Shown in pieces: positions 35,823-47,500 of a stretch of DNA of 64,000 bases; within the stretch, counting starts at the first letter, position 1; each line of letters opens with the position of its first letter. The translations under genes and the position numbers were made by a program. The notes under the pieces are model-generated. The model did not search any database. It saw only the letters and a program-made list of their open reading frames with translations, and was not told where the DNA came from. The DNA comes from Cyrtodaria siliqua (lineage: Eukaryota > Mollusca > Bivalvia > Adapedonta > Hiatellidae). The stretch is taken from the NCBI GenBank assembly GCA_037043455.1, contig JAWPHD010007117.1, positions 62,001 to 126,000 on the forward strand, read 5' to 3'.

Positions 35823-35894
35823 CTTTATATTTTAAGGTTAAATAAATATAAGCTTGTTATCAAGCTTATATTTATTTAACTTTAAAATATAAAG
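35823..35894. repeat. 34-bp palindrome upstream of zinc-ribbon gene
   Basis: The arms 35823-35856 and 35861-35894 are reverse complements with one mismatch, around TTAT. The palindrome ends 15 bp before the ATG at 35910, so it occupies the promoter or leader region of that gene. It is similar in size to the palindrome at 2523-2593 but unrelated in sequence. Confidence 0.93.
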
Positions 35895-35909
35895 CTATAT
35901 TATAATATA

Positions 35910-36380
35910 ATGAATTGCGAATATTGTGAAAGAGTTTTGGATATTATTGATTTCCCTGGAGTATGTTCAGATTGTATCTTATTTTGCATGACTATTAAAA
36001 AGAAGCTTTGTAAATATTGTGTCAAAACCAAGCTGTGTTACAAATGCTTTAATGAAAATATTAATTGTAATGATACTTATGAGGTTTTTGATAACGAGCG
36101 TATTTGCCTTAATTGTGGAGTTCACAACGGTGACAATCTTATTTCAGGTTACAACTACAACCGACAGAAAACTATTTACCACAGAAAGTACCATTTGGAT
36201 AAGTACTTGGTAGCATATAATTTGTCTTCTACAAATAGACAAAGATTTGAAGATTTGTTTTACATAATTACAAAGGTTTTGGATAAAATAGAGGGTCGAA
36301 AAAGGTCAATCAAATTTGAATACATTTTTCAGAAAAGATTTAAAAATATTAAAAATAAAAAAAGAAACAAAACCGATTAA
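35910..36380 (+). CDS. Zinc-ribbon protein, VLTF3-like late transcription factor candidate
   Basis: An intact 156-codon frame. The N-terminal part is Cys-rich: CEYC at residues 3-6, then CSDC, CKYC, CYKC and CLNCG further on, suggesting two or three zinc-binding pairs. A YHRKYHLDKYL stretch follows the last pair, then EDLFYII and a Lys/Arg-rich tail. A CxxCG ribbon followed by an aromatic-R-x-HL segment is the arrangement of poxvirus-type VLTF3 late transcription factors, which are found in many large and mid-size eukaryotic DNA viruses. The leader is AT-rich (TATATTATAATATAATG). It is divergent from the PolB cluster and lies just beyond the structured module. The function is inferred from motif layout only, and the Cys-rich N-terminus is longer than I expect for VLTF3. 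A relic is at 247-348. Confidence 0.55.
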   Translation: MNCEYCERVLDIIDFPGVCSDCILFCMTIKKKLCKYCVKTKLCYKCFNENINCNDTYEVFDNERICLNCGVHNGDNLISGYNYNRQKTIYHRKYHLDKYLVAYNLSSTNRQRFEDLFYIITKVLDKIEGRKRSIKFEYIFQKRFKNIKNKKRNKTD

Positions 36381-39300
36381 AACAAAATTACTAGAGAAAA
36401 GTACGATAGGATATGGAAACAAGTTGAAAAAGAATGACGACTGGATACCATGACCGTTTAAAGACCCAACTGGGGTATATAAGGGAGGTAATGGCTGGGG
36501 GTGGTTTCCCTTGTATATTTGAACATGTTTCATGTCAGGGACACTTTTTCTTCAAAAAATCATAAAAAAACAGTTATAGTTATCTTTCAAAAAACATATG
36601 CTTGAAGTTTAATTGATTTTCTTTCATTATTATGAAAATAGTGTTATATGGTTCTTTCTGATTTTCATAATTAAATAAAATCATCAAACCAAAATTTCAA
36701 ATTTCAAATTCATGGGAGGAGCTAAGTATTCATGAGATCATGTGACTCCACTGTTTGTAAACAAATGAACAAGAAACACATGGTAGTATGCTATTGCTGT
36801 ACCGGTTAGTAAAATGTGTAAAATAAACATGCTTAGCAGTTACTTGGATGTTTTTAATTTGTGAAATTATCCAAATACAGGTACATTTGTGTTGCAGCAT
36901 TTTATATCCATTTTTTTAAACACTTATTAATTTTTTCATCAGGGACGAAGAGGATTAAGTAATGTTTTCACCAATCGAAGTTTGTATCATTTTTAAAATG
37001 TTAGTATTATACTGTTTGTGTTTTGTTGCTTAAATACTGATGTATACACATATCCTTCATACATTAAAATTGATTAAATGTGGCATTTTACAAAGTTCAA
37101 TGTTTAAAAAAACCCCTCATATTGAACTTTTGATTAACACTATCAAAAGTGTACTAAGTGGGTGTAAACATGACTATAACTCTTTCACAGTGGTAAATAC
37201 AAAATCAATGTCTGGTTTATGACTGAGTACTGGAAATGGAATATTACATAATAATTATTATTACTAGATTACTTCAAAATATGACTTTTTTATTTTTTAA
37301 TACACAGTATTCAAAGTACGGTAATATTTTAACCTATATTGTGTAAAAGATTAATGCATTTTTATCTTTGCATTGTTTTAAAAGTGACAAATTTAAAATA
37401 AATTAATAAACAGTGTATATTGTTTAATACTATTTTTAAAGTGGTTAAGACGAAGAGACATCAGACTAGTCAGATAGTAAGCAGAATGGTATATTTAAAA
37501 ACATGGACAGAACAAATATAAACGAAGACAAGATAACTCGATTCCATAACTTGCATATAAATTTAGCACAATATAAAAATAAAAAGTGAAGAACATTATG
37601 ATGGTGTAGAAAGCAGTCCTAAAAGATGTCAGAGAAACATACGGTTACCAAATATACCAACAATCGAACCTTGCTACACATACAAAATACCAATATAGAA
37701 AGATAAGAAGGCAGATCTACTCACTATCTATATGTAAAAGGGGGCTTATACCCGAAGAATATTGTACAAGACAAGACCCATATTATGAAGGAATACCAAC
37801 ACCAAAATGATTGCCTTACAGTCCCAGATGTATCTGATAGGAACATATAGCTGACGATGAATAGGCCATTGCACAGTTTAATGCTGCAGTAGCGTTCAAC
37901 GAAAAAATGGATTATACCCGAGTTAAAATGCATTTAAATATTCTCGTCATTATATTTTCTTTAAAGTAACATTCAGTTCATTCAGTTACATTTACATAAC
38001 TGTGTAAAATGCAATGTATGTAAATAAATCATAACTATTTTGTGACTTAATCCTAATGTACTGCATTATTAAAAAAATAAAAAGTGCAGCCTACTATAAG
38101 TATTTTAATGGTTGATGACTCTTAAAGTACTAAAACATTATATAAATATACCATTTTGCACAAACTAACTAAAACTGAATACATTATTGAGGTCTATTTG
38201 AGAAATACATAATTTTATATGGTATATAACAGCTGGAAGGGTATGTGCATCAAGGTCAAATATCACATTGATGCACAGATATCTTCAAAGATTTGTGTAT
38301 GCAATAAGGTGCTATTTGATAAAAGGGGACATAACTCACAGTTCAATAAATATATCAAAGAAAAAACAAACATGTTTTGATTATCTGTATATAGAGTAAT
38401 GTAGCCTAACATCGACACCTTCCCAACATTGACACTCCCATGTAATCTCTCTTTAAATTTGTTTTAAATGATTTTCTGATCTATTACATCATCACTTATC
38501 ACTTTCAGCACCATGTTGAGTGTTTTTATCGGAATCTATGGTTCTTCAAACTTCAATCGCCGAAAATTATCAATTGAGTTAAGATGAGCGATATGTGATT
38601 TTTTTAAAAAAATCATTGAATTTTATAAATATAACACTTTCTCCAAGATGTTACAGTTCATAATTGACCAGTAATGTGTTTCTAAAAATTGCTTAAATGT
38701 AGTTTATCTTGTCCAAAAATAATTTAAGGATGTCGAAAATAGGAATATAATTTTATAACTGTTATTGTCGACACCTTCATAAAACCTTCATTAAGATAGT
38801 TTTGAACATTTTGCTCTTTTTTGCATGCTATAAAGAAAGAAGTTAAATACTCAACGGATCTATCGGCTCTAATGGCCATTGTTGAACGTACTCCCTGGGG
38901 TGGGGTGAGACCCTCAGTACCCCTTCCCGCTAGACAATTTGAAAGTCAAGATGTAAGATCGTCGAATCTGACAAATTCCAAGCGTTTTAAAGCAGTATTT
39001 AATGACTTCCTAATTTTCGAATTTCAATGTTACATGAGTATTTGAGAATACCATGCTATGCCGCTACATGACTATACAGGCTGTCTGCCAATGGACAATG
39101 GACATCAAGGGACGATGAGTAGAATAGCTACGAGAAAGGCTTAATGTGTGCCAGGGACGACATTATTAGATCATTTGTTTTAAGGGTCCCAGAAACACCG
39201 ACTAGGACAGGACGGACGCCCATAATGACCAAAAGGGAGGAGGATACGTCAGGCCGTTATGCTCAGCTCATGTCAGAAATTTGCTATCCCTAACCAAACG

Positions 39301-41465
39301 AGAATTTGGGGAATGTCAAACGTATCCTTGAAATTTACAGTAGACCTACCACATTTCCAAATAACTTCCTGGAAATAAGTGGTTTGGCTCCTTCTAGTTG
39401 CAATAATCACGGTTCTTACTGTATGTAACTACCATAGATAGGTACATACTATCACAAGAGCTAGGATTCTCACTTTTAGACTCCTACCAGACACATACGC
39501 GGAGCTGTTAATGAGAACACCAATGAGTCTTGGTTATGAACACTCGGAAAGTGAACATTTCTATGGTGACAAGTTCGTTCGATGGGTTTTATAACTTTCT
39601 TAAGAAGGACATAACCTGGATACAGTCAGCTGTTAAAAAAACCTCGACACGTTTTTAATGCGGACAAATTTGGTTTCCTGCTGTCAGCAATATTTGGAAA
39701 GTTTTAGCCTGAGATCAACACCCATCTCGCTGGATGACGTGTGGTGATTGCCATACTATGGGATACTATAGTGTGCAAATAGACCAGAGCTTTGATTGTT
39801 TTAGATGAAGAAGAGAGAATAATTGTAAAACAAATAAAGATTTAAAGATAATTTATAAAGATGTTATAAAGAACTTTTTTCTCTGTGCTAACATAGAACA
39901 ACAATGTTCTTTAACTGATTAGTCAATTTATTTTCAAATTTTTACAAGTTGCTTTTTAATTATAAGCAAAACAGACTTAAGCACCGATGTGGAACATAAA
40001 AATGATAAGCACTTATAAATAATAAAATAATTGTAACATTACAACAGTGAATTTCATAATTATATATCGCAGCGGATATTTGTTTGTGATTGTTTTCATG
40101 TTCAGTAATGTACTATTAAACCTACCTAGATTCAAAATATTATATTTATATTATTGTTTGTCTGATTGTTTCTCTGTTGATAAACTGAGTACCAGATTAA
40201 AATCCTCTTCTTGTGATTATTTTGTTTTAATTGTGTTGAATATCTCACACCAATTAATGACTTCCTATTACTCCTACACGCATTGTCCTTATGCACTTTT
40301 ATCTAGGCCGTAATACCAACTATTCAATCTTAACATTACAATGATGTTTATAATGTAATGTCTTTGACAAGACTTAGTATCAAAAATAAACCTGATCATG
40401 ATATTAAATCCAGAGTTACTGAACATTTGGATAAAAAAGTCCAGAGTTCTTTATCTGAGGTTATAAAATATTTGTTCCTGTTCAGCGCTCGACCTTTAAA
40501 CTTTTTATGCTTTGAATTGAAATTATAAATTATTTTATATTTTAAATTATATGTCATACAGATCCATGCTTTGCCTTTATATACATCTGAGTCAACACTC
40601 TTAAACAATTTTGAGTGATTTTTGTTTTGAGATTTGAGCATGGAGTAGAATAAGAGTTGTATAACCTTGGGCCCAAACCTTTGTATAATACAAACATCAT
40701 TTTCATTACATTACCACTATAAATCAGATGAACCTTATTCAGTCACAGACAGTACCAGTATGCAACTTAAAATAAGTCTTTAAACATAAAACGTTGGTTT
40801 ATATAGGTAAAATTCTATTTCATTATTTTATAACAGATCATTATTTATCAATCTAGACCAGAATAATGGCTTAAAAAGTAATTTTGGGGCAAATAGACTA
40901 GTTTCGCGCTAATATTATTTTCAACATTATCTCCAATTTGACGTGAAACTAGTCTATTCGACAAAGTCTTTAAAACATGTTTTTCTTTTAAAAAAACAAC
41001 AGATATTGATTTGTTTGATGTTATTGCTTAAAGAAAAGCCCATAATTATTTTCATTGCAATATTAATCAGTTTTTTGCTTCTCCTCGATAATTTCGAAAA
41101 ATGCAGATATAGTTTCGCACTAAGCCCACGATTTATCCTTGCGTATAAATGAGTTGGTAACTCTTAAATCGACGCTCCAGTTTTGGGGTTTGGCCTGGCT
41201 GGTTAAAGCCGTTTATATTGTGTCTATAGAGTTTCGATTCTCAAAATATTTAAGTTATAACCTCGTCGTCAGTAGGTTTAGAAACGATGTACACATCTGT
41301 TGTTCAATTTGGCTGTTGTTGGGGGTCGTGTGTGTGTTTTTGGTTAGGGTTACGGGGGACGGGGATGGATGGATAGCTACTTTAAAACATCGTCTGCGTT
41401 AGTTTTCGAGATGAACGCATCCAAATCGGCCACCAGAGGAAAAACATTGACTTTTTTCTTTATTA

Positions 41466-41620
41466 CATTTATTTCAAACATGCGTTATCGTTACACAATG
41501 TTATACCTTCAACCATTTCTTCTTAGTGCGAGAGACATGGAATATCTCACATTTATTTTAAACATACGTTATCGTTACACAATGTTGTACCTTCAACTAT
41601 TTCTTCTTAGTAAATACCAT
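41466..41620. repeat. Tandem duplication, about 83-bp unit
   Basis: Two copies share CATTTATTT, CGTTATCGTTACACAATGTT and TTTCTTCTTAGT, with a few substitutions. Confidence 0.85.
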
Positions 41621-41756
41621 ACAATTGCGTCCGGTAGTACTTTTTGATTTAAAACACGGAGGGTCCTTCAGTGCTGATAGAAGATAGCATGAATTATGAA
41701 TCTACGAACCGAAAAAATGACCTAACACTATAAGAACGAGATTAAAGTAGCCTTCA

Positions 41757-41874
41757 TGTGTGGGAAAGTAGCCTAAAGATGTGTGGGAAATTAGCCTACA
41801 CATGTGTGGGAAAGTAGCCTACACATGTGTGGGAAAGTAGCCCACAGATGTGTGGGAAAGCATCCTCAACATTT
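41757..41874. repeat. Minisatellite of about 25-bp units
   Basis: Five imperfect copies of ATGTGTGGGAAAGTAGCCTA, some extended by CACAT. Confidence 0.9.
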
Positions 41875-42518
41875 TCCAACAAGGTCTGTTATGCGCACTA
41901 GACTGGATTCAGACCTAGTATTATCTGAGCTAATATTTAAATACAATAAACTATTATACGACATACAAATGTGCATATAATGAATTTATCTAAATTTGAA
42001 CTTCCGCGGACTAAGTTCAAACAGACAGACATGAAAAAATAATAGCAATGAACAAAAGAGACAAAATAAAAAACAGATTGCGTCATAAACTGTTTTATTC
42101 GCTCTTCATGGAAACCATCTAGCTAAGGTAACCAAATAAACAGAAATCAAAATAATTTACATTGGTCAGACACACTTTGGCATTAGTGATATCAAATTTG
42201 CCTAGATCAAACAAACCACGAGACAGATAAAGTCATAACGATTCATTAAACCATTATTATTCAGTTACCATATCTGACAAATGTAACTTACGTATTAAAC
42301 CTATTTCGTACCTATAAAGGGCCATAGGGAAATCACGCATTTGCCATATTTAGATCAATTTAGTTCTCTGTACTATTATATCCAAATTGGATATCTTAAT
42401 ATACCATGCACGATAAGGCATCGAGTAATTGAATTTATCAAATTACCTCCCTTGTTAGCCGTGTCGACCACTGATCACGTACTGACGTCATCTCGATTTT
42501 TTCAAATTCATCACTGAC

Positions 42519-42983
42519 GGTGTCAGACCAGTCAGGAAGTAGGGGTCGTAGAGTGCTGAAATAGTTCCTTGAAAGAATCCAAAGTTTCTAGTTTGCATGT
42601 GTTTTTCCCAAGATTAGTTTCTATTTCATTGTTAAATCTAACCTGAGGTTAAAGTAGTATGTCTGTTGTCATGAATAGCAAGTATTTTACTGTGTTTGTC
42701 AGGATTATTTCTTTGGAGAGTATGAGCACAGAGGTTAGGTAGAGATGTGGTTTTGACACATGTTTATTTCAAAATATGCATATTGTGAATGAATGACGCG
42801 AAATGTTGAAAAACTGAATCGGTGTTTTATTCCAGATATGGGACCGTTTGCTAGCCAAATGTGTTTAATACACAGAATAAAAGTGTATTTAAGCGAACGA
42901 ATGTTGTGGAACTTGTGACTGATCTCCAAATATAGCCTATATTGCATTGTGTTCAATGGGCTGATTTTCACCGGTCTGACACC
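42519..42983. mobile_element. MITE-like element, left copy
   Basis: A 465-bp element bounded by GGTGTCAGACC and its complement GGTCTGACACC. A second, highly similar copy in the same orientation is at 59122-59592. An 88-codon open frame across it is shared by the other copy only because the DNA is conserved. No transposase is encoded. A target duplication is not clear at this copy. Confidence 0.85.
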
Positions 42984-44084
42984 TGGATGGACAAAATGCA
43001 TTTTTCTTATTAATGGCCAAATCCAGCTAATTTTTCCTGTGAAAGCTTGCAGCTGAGTGAGAAAAAAAAAAGCTGATGTTAAATTTTTGTATTTTACAAC
43101 AGAACATCTTTTTTTTGCAAATGAAATAGAATGTGTGTGTTTTAGGGTGGAATTTGGGGGTCCTAGCGATTTAGAGTAGCCCTAAAGCACTTTAAGTAGG
43201 CTCTTCTAGTGTCTTTAAGTGGATTAGTGGCTAAAGGTAATAGATCTGTCACAATTCCTACAATACATGACAATTTTATTATTTTAAGGTACCGTATGAG
43301 GCTAAATTCTGAAAATGTATCGGTACTGACATTTTGACATGACGCGACTCTAGGAGGAATCTTACTTTGTATCGAAAGCCTGAGAAACTGTAAATTTTGT
43401 ACGCGATGATGGGTTTTACAATCTAAAACTGAAATATACAGAAATTAGTGGAATTCAGCATTTATTTTAGTTTTTTGCTAAACATGGTGTAAATCCCACC
43501 CATTTTTCTTCATTAATTCAGATGAAATCACTATGCAATGGCATACAATTGTAATTTAACACATTTATTTGGTATATTGTTAGAGATAATGGTATAATCC
43601 ACTGAAATATATACTATTCTGGTGTATGATTCAGTTTGTCTTGCTGTTGCCCAATACTTGAATGTATTAGTTGCCTTTAAAACTGCTACAGGCAATATGG
43701 GGTAGGCTTAGCTTTTGAGTCATTATTTCAATTTTGTCTATTTTTTTCTGGTATTGTATAGCCAAACTGTATATTTTATTGGACATTGTGCATGTATATG
43801 TGGTCCAAAGCAGCCTTATGGTCTATGTTGTGCCTTGGAATTTAACATAATGTCTGTTTCTCCATGAAAAATGAAGAAATTTCATGCTTGAGTGATTTTG
43901 ATATCTACACCTCACATTATATGTATATTTAGAAGGCAATGTTTGAAAACTTTACTTGATGGAAATATACCAAACGGTTAATTATTTTTGGCATTTTTTC
44001 TAGTTTTGTATAACGCGTCTTAAAATCCTTGATTTCTATTAGCCGAATGGTTCTTTGCATGCAGGAATTGAACCGAAAAGATAA
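42984..44084. other. No supported feature
   Basis: AT-rich DNA between the MITE-like copy and the left terminus of the Polinton. No gene or repeat is recognised. Confidence 0.5.
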
Positions 44085-44090
44085 TAGGTC

Positions 44091-44159
44091 ATATATATGT
44101 ATTTTGGGTGTTCTGCTGTAATCCATCGTCTCATAGGGGTAGTGAAGATTGCAAGTTTA
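44091..44159 (+). repeat. Left terminal inverted repeat of Polinton
   Basis: 44091-44132 matches the reverse complement of 58983-59024 at 42 of 42 positions. The following 27 bp (44133-44159) match the complement of 58855-58881. The two blocks are contiguous here but separated by 101 bp at the right end. TAGGTC precedes it directly at 44085-44090. Confidence 0.95.
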
Positions 44160-44217
44160 AATGTTTTTATAAGTTTTCAAAATTACACCCAACACGAATA
44201 TAATAAACTATGATTTT

Positions 44218-44478
44218 TTACTTTCGCATTAAATCTCTATATGGCTTTACTACTTCCCAGTATCTATGTCTTAATCTAACTATATGAGCACCACAACCAA
44301 CACAAATTTGATATTTTGCACTTGTACCTTTTTCACATTTTAGACACGGTAAAACTTTACTTTGCTTTAATCTGAATTTATGTAAACTGCAGTAGTTTGA
44401 ATCTTTTGTTGGTTTATTTTTACAAGGTTCGTGATCTCCAACTTTGAGAAATTGGCAAATTTTCTCAGTGTTTTTCAT
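44218..44478 (-). CDS. Small Cys-rich protein with two putative zinc knuckles
   Basis: An intact 86-residue protein. The first putative site is C8-X10-C19-X10-C30-X2-H33; the second is C45-X2-C48-X10-C59-X2-C62. The C-terminal third is basic (VRLRHRYW). It is the first gene inside the left terminal repeat and is transcribed toward it. It diverges from PolB, with only about 70 bp between the starts, so the two probably share a promoter region. A role in DNA or RNA binding is inferred from the metal-site pattern and charge. I do not recognise a named family. The ATG follows an AT-rich leader. Confidence 0.75.
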   Translation of the reverse strand: MKNTEKICQFLKVGDHEPCKNKPTKDSNYCSLHKFRLKQSKVLPCLKCEKGTSAKYQICVGCGAHIVRLRHRYWEVVKPYRDLMRK

Positions 44479-44546
44479 TTTATAATGTTATAATAAATAT
44501 TTTTTTTATTTTAAGAAAAAAAAATAATATGATATATATTACAAAA

Positions 44547-47500
44547 ATGAGTACCGAAGACGTTCACTACATTTTACAATTACACCGGGAAGGAGTAATT
44601 AATAATGATCAGCTTAGAAAGATGGTAGATGCTCTTAAAGAAGTTCCAAAGGAAACTCCAAAAGAGGTTAAATCTCAAACATTAGAAAATTTACTTAAGA
44701 GACGACGTGCTAAAAAACAACGTAAACGAGAAAAGCAAAAATATGATAAATTACAAGAGCAAAATCAAAAATATGCCAAATTACGAAACAATGTTATAAA
44801 TGAATTGAAAGAGTTTAATGATAGAAATTTTAAAGAAGAATTTAAACTGGTTGACAAGCCAATGTGTGGATATTTCAAAGCATACGAAATATCTGCCCAA
44901 AAATACAAAGACCCTCAGAAACTATTTCATGATAAAAAATCTATTATTACGAAACAAATAACTAAAGAGCTGGCAAAGATGAATGGATTAAAGTTTCAAT
45001 TAGGTCTTACTGTAAATTTATTCAAAGATGATGGTGCTACAAAAAATACAACACAGCAGTATTACACAGTGAACAAAATGCAATTTTATCCTCTGAAAAA
45101 ATAGATGAGTTGTATGATTTATCATCTGCAAATATACAAGAGGGCCTTGAAAGATTTACAAACAAAGCATCTGGATTGGAGATTGATTACTGTGTTATGT
45201 TTTATTTAAATCTTGCAAAGTATGACCATTAAAAGGTTCTTCATATATTCCTTTGCATAAAGCAGTATCTGATAAAAAAGCAATTATAAATGTTAACAAT
45301 AAAGATAATAAGTGCTTGGAAGTAGCATTGGTTTCTGCTCTGTGGCCTAATAAAAATAATCCAACTAGGATATCCAGTTACAACAAACACATGGGTGAGT
45401 TGAATATGGATGGTATTGATTTTCCCACTCCGATTTCACAAATAAGCAAAGTAGAAAAACAAAACAATCTTGCTATTAATGTTTACGGATGTGCTGTATC
45501 AGAAAAAAATAAAAAAGTATCTGTTTTTCCATATAAAATATCAGAGCAGCCGAAAGACATTGACAGAATTAATTTGATGTTAATCTCTGAAGTCACTGAG
45601 GTTGAACCAGAGAACGAAGATGATCCAAACAATGAAGAAGGAATCATAGATGATAATTATAACCCTGATGATTATTCTGACGAAGTTAAAACAACAAAAT
45701 ATCATTATTGCTTGATTAAAAATCTAAATAGATTACTTTATGATCAAAACAAACATCATGTTAAAACTTACTTCTGCGATCGTTGTCTTTACGGCTACTC
45801 TGGAATAAAACTACTTACCAAACACAAAGAAGACTGTGATGGTATCAATAAAAACTCTTGCCGAATAGAAATGCCAAAAAAAGGCACAAACATCCAATTT
45901 AAAAATCATCAAAATCAAATGCCTGTGCCCTATGCAATATATGCTGATTTTGAAAGTATAGTCAAACCAGAATCAATTAAATTTGGAAAGAAATCTGAAA
46001 TCACAAGTGTGCACGAAGCTTGTGGATTTGGATATCAAGTTGTCAGATATGATGGTAAAACAGAAGAACCTGTTATTTACAGAGGTGAAGATACTGTTGC
46101 AAAGTTTTTAAATCATTGGAATGTGAAAAGAGCAAGATCAATAATATATTTGCTCACCCGAAACCATTAATCATGACACAGCAGAATGAAATAGATTATG
46201 AAAAAGCAACACACTGCTGGATATGCAAGAATATAATAGATAATGATAAGAACTGCAAAGTAAAAGATCACTGTCATTTCACAGGAAAATACAGAGGTGC
46301 ATCACATAAAAACTGTAACCTGAAATTAAAAATAAAACCAAACAAAACAACTATCCCTGTTATATTTCACAACCTCAAAGGATATGATAGTCATTTGATT
46401 ATGCAGAAAATACATAAAATGGTAGGTAATATTACATGCATCCCAAATAATGCTGAAAAATACATATCATTTAGTGCTGGGCAACTTAGATTTTTAGACA
46501 GTTTCCAATTAATGGGTACTTCTCTGGCACAATTGGTTGAATTGAATTGAATTGAATGTTGTTTAACGGCTCATCAACACAGTACATGTTATTTAGAGCC
46601 GCCCCTGAGAGAGGGGAAGGATACATAGGAATCCGGGAACCTGCCCTACTCTTATTATCACATAGATTCCTATGGTTCTTTAACGTGCTCGGAGGATAGA
46701 CCGATACTCGGGACCGCCCGGTTTACGTCCCCATCCGACGGACGAGGCTAAGGAAAAGTGTCTTGCCCAAGAACACGCTGACAGAACACAGTGGCACCAC
46801 GGAGGATTGAACCCGGGGCCTCCGGTTACAGATCCGCCGCGCTACCGACTGCGCCACGCCAGCCCTCTATTGGTTGATGCAACAGGTGCACATGATTTTA
46901 AAATTACTAAAGATCAATTCAAGCAAGCAAATTTACCTATGCGAAAAGCTATTTATCCGGATGGTTATATAGGCAGCATGGAAACAGAATTACCACCCAT
47001 AGAAAAGTTTTACAAGAGTTTTCTTGCTGAAGGTATGAAAGACAAAGAAGATACCTTTAAAGATTACTATGAGTATCTTCAAACCGTATGGAAAGAGTTT
47101 AACTGTAAAAATCTCCAAGATTATTACAAGCTATCTTTTGAGCCCGCATTTTTACGAAAAGGTGTTTATACGTATGAGTATATGGACAGCATGGAAAAAT
47201 TTAATGAAACAGAATTACCGCCAATAGAAAAGTTTTACAGTAGTTTATCAGATGAAAGTATAACCCCAAAAGATTATGAACATGCTCAACAAATGTGGAA
47301 AAGGTTCCACTGTAAAACCCTTGGAGATTATCATGATTTATATTTGAAAGCTGATGTAACTTTGCTGGCGGATGTGTTTCAAACTTTTAGAAGAACATGT
47401 ATGAATTCATACAAACTTGATGCTTTGCATAATTATACAGCACCAGGATTATCTTGGGATGCTATACTTAAATTTTCAAAAATAGAATTAGAACTTTTGA

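Larger units (their letters stand above)
36381..42518. other. Long AT-rich stretch, mostly featureless
   Basis: No protein gene can be supported over about 6 kb. Small features are a 14-bp inverted repeat (AATAGACTAGTTTC at 40892-40905 and its complement at 40945-40958), the tandem duplication at 41466-41620 and the minisatellite at 41757-41874, listed separately. The right end of the PolB-containing element could lie in its first few hundred bases, but I see no terminal repeat. Confidence 0.5.
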
